DNA of 7,458 bases, from the NCBI GenBank assembly GCA_927911515.1, contig CAKMQH010000234.1, positions 1 to 7,458 on the forward strand, given 5' to 3'. Shown here in pieces: positions 1 to 6,764 of the stretch. The notes beneath the pieces are model-generated. The model worked only from the letters and a program-made list of their open reading frames with translations. It was not told the DNA's origin and did no database searches. This DNA is from an uncultured Neisseria sp. (lineage in GTDB: Bacteria; Pseudomonadota; Gammaproteobacteria; Burkholderiales; Neisseriaceae). The position numbers and the translations under genes are program-made. The stretch's first letter is position 1, and each line of letters starts with the position of its first letter.

Positions 1-238
1 TACGCCACTCGTTTTGGGCATCAAGCAGGGTGGCGGCGACGATACCAAGATTGGGATTCGGCATCGGGTGGAGTTGGTGGGCGTCCAAGTGGCGGCAGGT
101 GTATTGGGTGCGGTTGGGGTCGAATGCTTTGGGTGCGGGATGGGTGCGGGTGTAATCGCGGTCGGGCATGTTGGGAGATGCCGAACCGCAGGAAACCAGC
201 AGGGGGATAAGTATGGCGATGAAAGTGAGTTTTTTCAT
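1..238 (-). CDS. Partial lipoprotein, N-terminal part of a tandem paralog of the 330-1436 gene
   Basis: The reading frame starts at ATG 238-236 and runs off the left edge of the window, so only about 79 codons are visible. The first residues form a short signal peptide ending in a lipobox (LLVSC, Cys17), so the product should be a lipid-anchored envelope protein. Residues 1 to about 48 are almost identical to the neighbouring lipoprotein (shared stretches such as SPNMPDRDY and HPAPKAFDPNRTQYTC). After TQYTC the visible frame no longer matches, but AATLL-AQ matches again near the edge. Between these points other frames read ATWTP and DAESQSWYR, the expected equivalents of the paralog. This implies three +1 base changes (about 91-95, 66-68 and 35-38) that together restore the frame. 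No Shine-Dalgarno sequence precedes the start. Function is unknown; Sel1-like repeats would be expected further on by analogy. Confidence 0.7.
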   Translation of the reverse strand, partial: MKKLTFIAILIPLLVSCGSASPNMPDRDYTRTHPAPKAFDPNRTQYTCRHLDAHQLHPMPNPNLGIVAATLLDAQNEWR

Positions 239-264
239 GGTATGTGTTTTATTATGGTTCAGGG

Positions 265-302
265 AGGTCGTCTGAAAACGGATTTTGGGTTTCAGACGAC
301 CT
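265..302 (-). terminator. Uptake-sequence inverted repeat, possible terminator after the 330-1436 gene
   Basis: Two full 12-base uptake sequences face each other: AGGTCGTCTGAAA at 265-277 and its complement at 290-302, giving a 13-bp stem with a 12-base loop. It lies 28 bases past the stop of the 330-1436 gene and 26 bases before the ATG of the partial paralog. Paired uptake sequences often act as terminators in Neisseria. The T run (302-307) follows the hairpin on the plus strand, not in the direction of the genes, so termination on the minus strand is inferred only. Confidence 0.5.
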
Positions 303-329
303 TTTTTAAATGTTGTGTCTTGATTCCAC

Positions 330-1436
330 TTATATCCCGTCATCTTCGGGAGGCTCGGGAGGGCGCGGCGACCAGTAAACTTCTTCTTTTTTGACGATAC
401 CGCGTTTGAGGATATCGGCGGCAAGGGCGGCGGTGTCAGGCGGATTTTGGTAGAACGCCGCGTCTTCCTTGCTCATTGCGGAGTAGATGCCTTTCCAATG
501 GGTTTTGGCGGGTGGCAGGGGCAGGACTTCGTCTAGGCGAGGGAAGGTATAGAAAATATTGCCGCTGGTAGTATCCGTACCTTTAAGTGCTACATATAGT
601 TCATGATAGGCTGTTTCTCGAACGGGGTCGGCAGGGGTTGCGGAAAATGCCTGCAGAATACCTTTTGATTTGCTATAAACGTCTGTCAATAGTAACGCGG
701 ACTCTCCCCCTTTTTCACCTCCATTCCGTACGGCATTGTGCATCAGTAACAGGGATTCGTTTAATTTGCCGTCAATCCACTTGAAAGTAGATAACTCGTC
801 CATTGCCGCTGAAAATCCCTGCTTGGCGGCACACTCAAGCAGCAGTTGAGCGGTTTTTGAATCTTTGAGCTTTATATCGTAAATCCGTGCCAATTCATAC
901 TGCGCCAACGGGACGCCTAATTCCACTGCCTTTTGCAGGTAGGCAAGACCAAGTTTCGGGTCGTAATAACCTGCATGACCATCATACAAGGAATCAAACA
1001 GCCAGTAATATGCCATCGCCCAATCCTTCTCCAAACCATAATGCAACCATTTGCGGGCGCGGTCGGGACGTTGGTCAAACAAATCCCCCATCGCACCTTG
1101 GGTGCCGGTGTAGAGCAGATAGAGATTGTTGATGGCACGGTAATGTCCGCGACTTGCCGCCGCTTCGTACAGAATCACCATATCCTGCAACTCTTGCGCG
1201 GTTCTGCGCCAACTTTGGGCATGAAGTAAGGTTGCCGCCCGATACCATTGCTCGGCTTCGGCATCAGTATCGGATGGCGGCGTCCAAGTGGCGCAGGTGT
1301 ATTGGGTGCGGTTGGGGTCGAATGCTTTGGGTGCGGGATGGGTTTGGACGTAATCGCGGTCGGGCATGTTAGGAGATGCCGAACCGCAGGAAATCAGCAG
1401 GGGGATAAGCAGGGCGATGAAAGTGAGTTTGTTCAT
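330..1436 (-). CDS. Sel1-like repeat lipoprotein, possibly DUF6396 family
   Basis: This 368-residue protein begins with a short signal peptide (Lys3, then a hydrophobic stretch) and a lipobox LISC with Cys17, so it should be processed by signal peptidase II and anchored in the envelope by lipid. Residues about 85-215 look like degenerate Sel1/TPR-type helical repeats: EAAASRGHYRAINNLYLLYT, ARKWLHYGLEKDWAMAYYWL, LAYLQKAVELGVPLAQYELA and AQLLLECAAKQGFSAAMDEL. Such repeats usually bind other proteins. The C-terminal part (about 245-335), with FPRLDEVLPLPPAK and FYQNPP, reminds me of the DUF6396 domain seen in neisserial lipoproteins; that assignment is from memory. The end is rich in Pro and acidic residues. 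No Shine-Dalgarno is visible before ATG 1436-1434, but the signal peptide fixes the start. A second copy lies directly downstream, so this is a tandem gene family. The partner and process are unknown. Confidence 0.85.
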   Translation of the reverse strand: MNKLTFIALLIPLLISCGSASPNMPDRDYVQTHPAPKAFDPNRTQYTCATWTPPSDTDAEAEQWYRAATLLHAQSWRRTAQELQDMVILYEAAASRGHYRAINNLYLLYTGTQGAMGDLFDQRPDRARKWLHYGLEKDWAMAYYWLFDSLYDGHAGYYDPKLGLAYLQKAVELGVPLAQYELARIYDIKLKDSKTAQLLLECAAKQGFSAAMDELSTFKWIDGKLNESLLLMHNAVRNGGEKGGESALLLTDVYSKSKGILQAFSATPADPVRETAYHELYVALKGTDTTSGNIFYTFPRLDEVLPLPPAKTHWKGIYSAMSKEDAAFYQNPPDTAALAADILKRGIVKKEEVYWSPRPPEPPEDDGI

Positions 1437-1461
1437 GGTATGTGTTGATTGTGTTTGTGTT

Positions 1462-1501
1462 GAGGTCGTCTGAAACCGGATTTTGAGTTTCAGACGACCT
1501 C
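1462..1501 (-). terminator. Uptake-sequence inverted repeat between dinG and the lipoprotein gene
   Basis: GAGGTCGTCTGAAA at 1462-1475 pairs with its exact complement at 1488-1501, a 14-bp stem with a 12-base loop, holding two full uptake sequences. It starts 14 bases past the dinG stop and ends 25 bases before the lipoprotein ATG. It may end dinG transcription, but there is no T tract on the minus-strand side. The loop and stem resemble the 265-302 copy, so it seems to be part of the duplicated lipoprotein unit. Confidence 0.55.
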
Positions 1502-1515
1502 TTTATGGGTTTCAA

Positions 1516-3662
1516 CTATCCTTTAAACGGCGGCAGGCTGGCTAGTAATTGTTGGCCGTATCGCTGCGTTTTGACGCGGTTGTCGAGGATGGTTACGCGG
1601 CCGTAGTCTTGTTCGGTGCGGATGAGGCGGCCGACGGCTTGGATGAGCTTGATGCCGGCTTCGGGGACGGTGATTTCGATGAAGGGGTTGCCGCCGCGCT
1701 GTTCTATCCAGCGGTTTTGGGTTTTTTCGATGGGGTTGTCGGGCATGGCGAAGGGGAGTTTGGCGATGATGACTTGCACGCAGGCGGTGCCGGGCAGGTC
1801 GAGTCCTTCGGCGAAGCTGTCGAGTCCGAAGATGATGCTGGCTTTGCCTTCTTCTATGGCTTGGTGGTGTTTTTGCAGGAGGACGGCTTTGGGCAATTCG
1901 CCTTGTACGAGCAGGAGCGGCAGGTAGTCGTCGGGCAGGCGCAGGGCGACATCCTGCATTTGTTTGCGCGAGGAAAACAGGACGAGCGTGCCGATGGCTT
2001 CGGTGGGCGAAATGAGCTTGGGCAGCCATTCGACGATGGCGGCGGTGTGCGCGGCGGGGTCTTTGGGGCTGGCGTGTACGGGCGGGATGTAGAGTTCGCC
2101 TTGCGCGTCGAAATCAAACGGGCTTTCTAGGGCGAGAGTGGTGGTTTCGGGCAGCCATTGCAGTCCGGTTTGGCGCAGGATCAGGTTGAAGCTGCCCAAG
2201 GATTGCAGGGTGGCGGAGGTCAACACTGCGCCTGCTGCGCGCCGCCACAGGCTGTTGGCAAGGTGGGACGCGCTGCTGATGGGGCTGGCGTTGAAAATGT
2301 AGTCGTTTTTGTCGTCGGCGCGGCGGGTTATCCATTTTGCCAGCGGTTCTTCGCCCTCGAGGGGACGGTGGAGAGCAAGTCCCATGTGGCGGTGATTTGT
2401 TCGACGCGGGCGCGGAATACGCCGAATTCTGTACTCAGGCGGTCGATTTGCGCGCTGTTTTGGTCTTTGTCGCGGCGGGCGGCGGACAGGGCGTCGTTGA
2501 GGCTGTTGATGTGTTTGTAGAGGCTGCGGGCGGCGATGGCGGTGTTGGAAACGGTGGTTTCGAGGCCTTCGGGGATTTTGCCGTCTTCCCACAGCCAAGT
2601 CGGTTCGCTGTTGGTCCGTCTGTCGTTTTCAGACGACCCCAAGCTCAAAGATGGTTCTTCAGCGAGGTGGAACTGCCATTCGTGCAGGCTTTCGAGCAGC
2701 GAGGCGGCGGCTTCATCGGCAAGGTTCGCCAACTCGCCTTTGTCGGTGAGTGCGGCGATTTTGCCGGTAACCTGCGGCAGTTTTTCCAACGCCCACACGG
2801 CTTGATTCCACGAATGCTCGACGGCAAACTGGCTGAGTGCTTTTTTGGGCAGGTGGTGCGCTTCGTCGATGCAGTAGAAGCTGTTTTCAGGGTCGGGCAA
2901 AATTACACCGCCGCCCATGCTGATGTCGACCATCAGCAAATCGTGGTTGGTGACGACGACATCGACGGTTTCCAGCGTGTCGCGGGCAAGGTAAAACGGG
3001 CATTCCGGGCGGTTGGGGCAGGCGGCTTTGAGACAGCCGTAGTTGTCGTTGTTCACCTTCATCCAGATGGTGTCGTCGATTTTTTCCGGCCAAGTGTCGC
3101 GGTCGCCGTTGAACCGTCGGGCGGAAAATTCGTCGGCGATGTCGCGCAGCAGCTTCAATTCTTCGGGCTTGGGTTTGCTGTCCCACAACACGGCGGGGGG
3201 GGCTTCGAAGCCGAGCAGGTTTTGCTGGGCGTTGCTTTGCGTCAGTTGGTAGAGTTTGTAGGGGCAGAGATAGCGGCCGCGCCCTTTGGCAAGCGCGAAG
3301 GTCAGTTCCAAACCGCTTTTTTCCACCAAAAACGGCAGGTCGCGATCCACCAGCTGCTCCTGCAAAGCAACTGTCGCACTGCTCACAATCAGCCGCTTGC
3401 CGCGCGTCTGCGCCATAATGCCGCCCGCCAGCAGGTAGGCAAGCGATTTGCCCACGCCGGTCGGCCCTTCGATCACGGCAATGCTCTCGCCCTCGCGCTT
3501 GGGCGGCTCGCCGCCTTCTTCGCGCGTCAAGGTCCGCGAAAAAGCGTTGGCAATCGCCGCAATCATTTCCCGCTGCGAAGCGCGCGGACGGAAACCGGGC
3601 AGGTTTTTGCCGATATTTTGGTAATGGTCGCGGATGGCGTTTTTTTCTAAATCGGTGAGCAT
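1516..3662 (-). CDS. dinG: ATP-dependent iron-sulfur helicase DinG, split by a -1 frameshift
   Basis: DinG is an XPD-like superfamily 2 helicase with a 4Fe-4S cluster that unwinds 5'-tailed duplexes, R-loops and D-loops during repair and replication. The first frame (3662-2328) carries Walker A GPTGVGKS (residues 66-73), four Cys suited to the cluster (133, 210, 215, 221) and the DEAH box (266-269). The second frame (about 2362-1516) carries SATLQSLGSF, VLFSSRKQMQD, GLDSFAEGLDLPG and the arginine-rich QAVGRLIRTEQDYG motif VI. The frames meet at 2358-2367: after STVP (Pro434) the sense continues as LEGEEPLAKW in the other frame, so one base is missing, probably from the C run 2361-2364. Restored length is 715 residues, close to the 716 of E. 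coli DinG. A minus-strand uptake sequence (2628-2639) is coding and reads GSSEN. The start lacks a Shine-Dalgarno; an uptake sequence sits 2 bases in front of it. Taken as is, the product would stop after 444 residues without its second motor domain. Confidence 0.9.
2628..2639 (-). repeat. DNA uptake sequence inside dinG
   Basis: GGGTCGTCTGAA on the minus strand is an 11 of 12 match to AGGTCGTCTGAA. It lies in frame in dinG and encodes Gly-Ser-Ser-Glu in the linker before the frameshift. It is a single copy, not part of an inverted pair, and is the only coding uptake sequence I found. Confidence 0.75.
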
Positions 3663-3664
3663 TG

Positions 3665-3676
3665 AGGTCGTCTGAA
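3665..3676 (+). repeat. DNA uptake sequence at the dinG start
   Basis: A full AGGTCGTCTGAA lies 2 bases upstream of the dinG ATG (minus strand), taking the place where a Shine-Dalgarno would be. It is unpaired. It is likely to serve DNA uptake during natural transformation. Confidence 0.8.
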
Positions 3677-3702
3677 AAGGTGGATTTGCTTATGAATTTG
3701 TT

Positions 3703-3711
3703 ATTTTAGCA
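3703..3711 (-). promoter_or_regulatory. Extended -10 promoter for dinG
   Basis: On the minus strand the sequence reads TGCTAAAAT, an extended -10 (TGn plus TAAAAT), 40 bases before the dinG ATG. No clear -35 is seen at the usual distance; the TGn element could make up for this. Inferred from motif only. Confidence 0.45.
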
Positions 3712-3859
3712 TTTTTCACGGGCGGGTTCGGGAATGACGGAATTTGATGATATACCGTATTTAAAGTTGAGTATGTTTGCTATATAGAGATGGGCGGCTG
3801 CGGTGCGGTGCTGTGTGGTTGGATTCGATTACGTTGGTGCATCGTTGAAATAAAGATAA

Positions 3860-3877
3860 GGGCGCATGATTGCGCCC
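3860..3877 (-). terminator. Putative terminator of the DUF3079 gene
   Basis: GGGCGCA (3860-3866) and TGCGCCC (3871-3877) form a 7-bp GC-rich stem with a 4-base loop. On the minus strand it is followed by TTATCTTTATTT, and it lies 39 bases past the DUF3079 stop, so it fits an intrinsic terminator for that gene. An uptake sequence lies just before it. Confidence 0.55.
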
Positions 3878-3885
3878 CTTCGGTT

Positions 3886-3897
3886 TTCAGACGACCC
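3886..3897 (-). repeat. DNA uptake sequence after the DUF3079 gene
   Basis: TTCAGACGACCC on the plus strand is a minus-strand uptake sequence matching 11 of 12 bases. It is single and lies between the DUF3079 stop and the putative terminator hairpin at 3860-3877. Confidence 0.7.
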
Positions 3898-3916
3898 CTT
3901 AAGTTTGGCGGGGTGC

Positions 3917-4183
3917 TTAAGCCGTTTTGTTCCGCAACGGCAGTTTGATATGCGGTTTGGCAGGTTTGGGCGCTTCTTTCAAGCCCAGTTCGATTTGCTG
4001 CTCTTCGCTCAACAAATTGCTCCAGTCGCCTTTTTTATACCACTCGCGCCCGTCCAATTCGATGGGGTGCTGGATGCGCTCGCAACCGTTGCCGCACTGC
4101 AAATCGTCGTCTTTGCAATATTTGTCGCAACCCCAGCAGATGCGCTCTGGCGCTTTGGGGAAGATGGGAAATTTTTTTGCCAT
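3917..4183 (-). CDS. Small Cys-rich DUF3079 family protein
   Basis: The 88-residue product matches my memory of the DUF3079 family, which begins MAKKFP..P..PER.CWGCD and has no known function. Five Cys cluster at residues 16, 19, 23, 30 and 34 (CWGC, KYC, QCGNGC), a pattern that could bind zinc or an iron-sulfur cluster; this is inference. A conserved-looking acidic and aromatic stretch follows (ELDGREWYKKGDW, 42-54), then a basic, Pro-rich tail (KPAKPHIKLPLRNK). No signal peptide or membrane segment, so it should be cytoplasmic. AAGGA (4197-4193) is 9 bases before ATG 4183-4181, a good ribosome binding site. The gene stands alone, transcribed away from glmS, with its own -10 box and terminator, so its context gives no functional hint. 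Confidence 0.85.
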   Translation of the reverse strand: MAKKFPIFPKAPERICWGCDKYCKDDDLQCGNGCERIQHPIELDGREWYKKGDWSNLLSEEQQIELGLKEAPKPAKPHIKLPLRNKTA

Positions 4184-4214
4184 GGTGTGGAATCCTTGTT
4201 TTTATTTTCATGAA

Positions 4215-4220
4215 ATTATA
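4215..4220 (-). promoter_or_regulatory. -10 box for the DUF3079 gene
   Basis: A perfect TATAAT on the minus strand lies 31 bases upstream of the ATG at 4183, giving a predicted leader of roughly 25 bases. No good -35 is visible 16-18 bases upstream. Confidence 0.45.
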
Positions 4221-4286
4221 AATGATTAGACTGCGGCAGCTTGGGTTTTGTACGTCTTTTTACGCTGAACGGTTAAGAAATGTATC

Positions 4287-4298
4287 GGGTCGTCTGAA
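4287..4298 (+). repeat. DNA uptake sequence upstream of glmS
   Basis: GGGTCGTCTGAA matches the mucosa-type uptake sequence at 11 of 12 bases. It is single and lies in the 369-base spacer (4184-4552) between the divergent DUF3079 and glmS genes. The rest of that spacer is AT-rich; beyond the two promoters and the glmS leader hairpin I see no gene or repeat in it. Confidence 0.75.
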
Positions 4299-4477
4299 AG
4301 GCGGAGTCAATCCGTGTTATATTTATACACATTGCATATAAATGAACTTCGATAAAACTAATCCGCCCTGTTGCACTCAAATGGTGGGAAGCCTGATATT
4401 TGAAACTATTTTTAAAGCAATCAATCAGTTGGATTTACTGTTAATTTCTTTAAAATTCAGTATGATATATTCTGCTC

Positions 4478-4486
4478 TGATATAAT
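4478..4486 (+). promoter_or_regulatory. Extended -10 promoter for glmS
   Basis: TGATATAAT contains a perfect TATAAT (4481-4486) preceded by TGn. The -35 region is poor (TTCAGT at 4456 with a 19-base gap). Transcription would begin about 4491-4493, at the foot of the leader hairpin, leaving a leader of about 60 bases. Confidence 0.6.
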
Positions 4487-4490
4487 GTGC

Positions 4491-4526
4491 GGGCAAGGCG
4501 TTCGGAAGCCGGCGTCTTGTCTTTTT
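4491..4526 (+). promoter_or_regulatory. Terminator-like hairpin at the 5' end of the glmS leader
   Basis: GGGCAAGGCG (4491-4500) pairs with CGTCTTGTCT (4513-4522) through ten positions including three G-U pairs, with an inner CGG/CCG stem (4503-4505 and 4509-4511) and an AAG loop. Five T (4522-4526) follow. With the predicted start at about 4491-4493, the hairpin would form the very 5' end of the glmS mRNA. It may act as an attenuator or as a 5' stabilising structure; there is no upstream plus-strand gene in the window that it could terminate. Confidence 0.5.
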
Positions 4527-4552
4527 CAACTTTTAGATACTAAGGAACTTAT

Positions 4553-6391
4553 ATGTGCGGTATCGTCGGCGCCATCCGCGCCAATCACAATGTAGTCGAT
4601 TTTCTGACCGACGGTCTCAAACGCCTTGAATATCGGGGCTATGACTCGTCGGGTATCGCCGTCAACGCAGACGGCAAAATCAAACGCGTGCGCCGCGTCG
4701 GCCGTGTGCAACTGATGGAAGATGCGGCGCGCGAAAAAAGGCGTGTTCGGCCATATCGGCATCGGCCATACTCGTTGGGCAACCCACGGCGGTGTAACCG
4801 AGCCTAACGCCCACCCCCACATTTCCGGCGGCATGATTGCCGTCGTCCACAACGGCATCATCGAAAACTTCGAAGCCGAACGCGAACGCCTCCAATCCTT
4901 GGGTTACACCTTCGAATCGCAAACCGATACCGAAGTCATCGCCCACAGCGTCAATCACGAATACACCCAAAACGGCGGCAAACTGTTTGAAGCCGTCCGC
5001 GCAGCCACCGCCTGTTTCCACGGTGCATACGCCATCGCCGTGATGGCGCAGGACAAACCCGAAGAAATGGTGGTCGCGCGTATGGGCTGCCCGCTGCTGG
5101 TGGCATTGGGCGACCAAGAGACCTTCATCGCCTCCGACGTATCCGCCGTCATCGCCTTTACCCGCCGCATCGCCTATTTGGAAGATGGCGACATTGCCCT
5201 TCTAAGCGCAAACGGCATCGACAAACTCATTGACAAAACCGGTACTGAAACCCAACGCACCGTCAAAGTATCCGAACTGTCGCTCGCGTCGCTGGAATTG
5301 GGCCCTTACAGCCACTTCATGCAAAAAGAAATCCACGAACAACCGCGCGCCATCGCCGATACCGCCGAAGTCTTCCTTGACGGCGGCTTCGAACCCGAAA
5401 ACTTCGGCGCGAACGCACGCGAAGTGTTCGACGATATTCACAGCATCAAAATCCTCGCCTGCGGCACGTCCTACTACGCCGCGCTGACCGCCAAATACTG
5501 GCTCGAATCCATCGCCAAAATCCCGACCGACGTCGAAATCGCCAGCGAATACCGCTACCGCGACGTGATTGCCGATCCGAAACAATTGGTCATCACCATC
5601 TCCCAATCCGGCGAAACCTTGGACACGATGGAAGCCCTGAAATACGCGCAGTCTTTGGGACACAAACACAGCCTGTCCATCTGCAACGTCATGGAATCCG
5701 CCCTGCCGCGCGAAAGCGAATTGGTGCTGTACACCCGAGCCGGCGCAGAAATCGGTGTCGCCTCTACCAAAGCGTTTACCACGCAACTGGTCGTCCTCTT
5801 CGGCTTGGCGGTTACCTTGGGCAAACAGCGCGGCTTGATATCCGAAGAACAAGCGCACGCCTATATCGAAGAATTGCGCCAACTGCCCGGCAGCGTACAA
5901 CACGCCCTCAACCTCGAGCCACAGATTGCCGCGTGGGCGCAAAAATTCGCCAAGAAAAACAGCGCACTGTTTTTAGGTCGTGGCATCCACTTCCCGATCG
6001 CCCTCGAAGGCGCGTTGAAGCTGAAAGAAATCACCTACATCCACGCCGAAGCTATCCCGCAGGCGAATTGAAACACGGCCCGCTGGCATTGGTGGACGAA
6101 AACATGCCCGTCGTCGTCATCGCGCCGAACGACGGTTTGCTGGACAAAGTCAAAGCCAATATGCAGGAAGTCGGCGCACGCGGCGGCGAACTCTTCGTCT
6201 TCGCCGACTTGGACAGCAATTTCAACGCCACCGACGGCGTGCACGTCATCCGTGCCCCGCGCCACGTCGGCGTACTCTCGCCGATCGTGCACACCATCCC
6301 CGTGCAGCTCCTGTCCTACCACGCCGCCCTCGCACGCGGCACGGACGTGGACAAACCGCGCAATCTGGCGAAATCGGTTACGGTTGAATAA
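4553..6391 (+). CDS. glmS: Glucosamine-6-phosphate synthase GlmS (glutamine-hydrolysing), split over three frames
   Basis: GlmS turns fructose-6-phosphate and glutamine into glucosamine-6-phosphate, the first step to UDP-GlcNAc for peptidoglycan and LOS. ATG 4553 is followed at once by Cys2, the N-terminal nucleophile of the class II glutaminase domain, and has AAGGA (4542-4546) 6 bases upstream. Frame one (4553 to about 4739) carries MCGIVGAI and LEYRGYDSSG. Frame two (about 4734-6052) carries HTRWATHGG, NGIIENFE and the sugar isomerase (SIS) motifs CGTSYYA, ISQSGETLDTMEAL and STKAFTTQL. Frame three (about 6053-6391) carries PAGELKHGPLAL and the C-terminal LAKSVTVE. The first break is an extra A in the six-A run 4734-4739; the second is a missing base near 6051-6053, where HAEAYPAGE is expected. 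With both corrected the protein has 612 residues, the usual length. It is probably a complete gene in the organism; read literally, the product would be truncated after about 84 residues. The C-terminal tail ends at TAA 6389-6391. Confidence 0.93.
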
Positions 6392-6408
6392 AGCCTGATT
6401 GGAACGGT

Positions 6409-6460
6409 AAAAGGTCGTCTGAAAACTGGGAAATCCAAGTTTTTCAGACGGATCCTTTTT
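6409..6460 (+). terminator. glmS terminator built from an uptake-sequence pair
   Basis: A full uptake sequence (6412-6423) faces a variant copy: CGTCTGAAAA (6416-6425) pairs with TTTTCAGACG (6441-6450), and AAAAGG pairs with CCTTTT across a small bulge. Five T (6456-6460) follow in the direction of glmS, 17 bases past its stop. The right arm has GGATCC in place of the expected GACC. Confidence 0.75.
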
Positions 6461-6498
6461 CGTTTAAGTGGAGATAGAGCCAAAATAAATCGCACTTG

Positions 6499-6583
6499 TA
6501 GCGCTGGGCTTTGCCCACGACCTTCCGCCCGAACATCCGAATCCAATCATCTCTGTTTATTCGTGGGTAGAACCCACGCTACG
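6499..6583. repeat. Pair of inverted GTAGCG-TGGG hairpin repeats
   Basis: The unit at 6499-6520 (GTAGCGCTGGGCTTTGCCCA plus CG) recurs in inverted, slightly changed form at 6563-6583 (CGTGGGTAGAACCCACGCTAC). Each unit is a small hairpin in itself; the right one has a 7-bp CGTGGGT/ACCCACG stem with an AGA loop. CCGCCCG (6526-6532) and CGGGCGG (6583-6589) also match inversely. It is noncoding and looks like a dispersed small repeat; I cannot name its family. Confidence 0.55.
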
Positions 6584-6616
6584 GGCGGCTTAGCTTTTAA
6601 TCAACATTATCCGCCA

Positions 6617-6646
6617 TCATTCCCGCCTCCGCCTACGCGGGAATGA
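6617..6646. repeat. dRS3-like inverted repeat
   Basis: TCATTCCCGC (6617-6626) and GCGGGAATGA (6637-6646) form a perfect 10-bp stem with a 10-base spacer. It resembles the neisserial dRS3 repeats, which have ATTCCC and GGGAAT ends and are known targets for filamentous phage insertion. The classic unit is 20 bases; this one is a little longer, so it is dRS3-like rather than canonical. Confidence 0.6.
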
Positions 6647-6723
6647 CGACATGAGTATTTTTAATTTGAGTTGACGCATTCGGTATTTAGAAGCAGTTGG
6701 GCTGCTGTGGTAAAGCATCAAAA

Positions 6724-6764
6724 GGTCGTCTGAAAAAATTGTGAATTCCAGTTTTCAGACGACC
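6724..6764. repeat. Uptake-sequence inverted pair upstream of pncC
   Basis: GGTCGTCTGAAAA (6724-6736) pairs with its complement at 6752-6764, a 13-bp stem with a 15-base loop. It lacks a T tract on the plus side, and glmS already has a terminator, so its role is more likely DNA uptake than termination. It lies just before the pncC -10 box. Confidence 0.65.

Noticed and set aside
2337..3650. Long plus-strand open frame of 437 codons opposite dinG
   Set aside because: It is the exact antisense of conserved helicase sequence in GC-rich DNA, has no recognisable domain or ribosome binding site, and dinG motifs explain the region.
4300..4480. Possible small RNA or small gene in the AT-rich spacer before glmS
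   Set aside because: No terminator-like hairpin, no start with a ribosome binding site and no frame of note were found apart from the glmS promoter.
4487..4552. glmS ribozyme or riboswitch in the glmS leader
   Set aside because: The leader is only about 60 bases and holds one simple hairpin; the ribozyme is longer, has pseudoknots and is known from Gram-positive bacteria.
5202..5942. Minus-strand open frame of 246 codons opposite glmS
   Set aside because: It is a mirror frame of the conserved SIS domains of glmS, with Gly, Phe and Val-rich composition typical of antisense shadows.
265..6764. CRISPR-like array from the recurring GTCGTCTGAA repeats
   Set aside because: Spacing is irregular, both orientations occur, and the repeat is the neisserial DNA uptake sequence.
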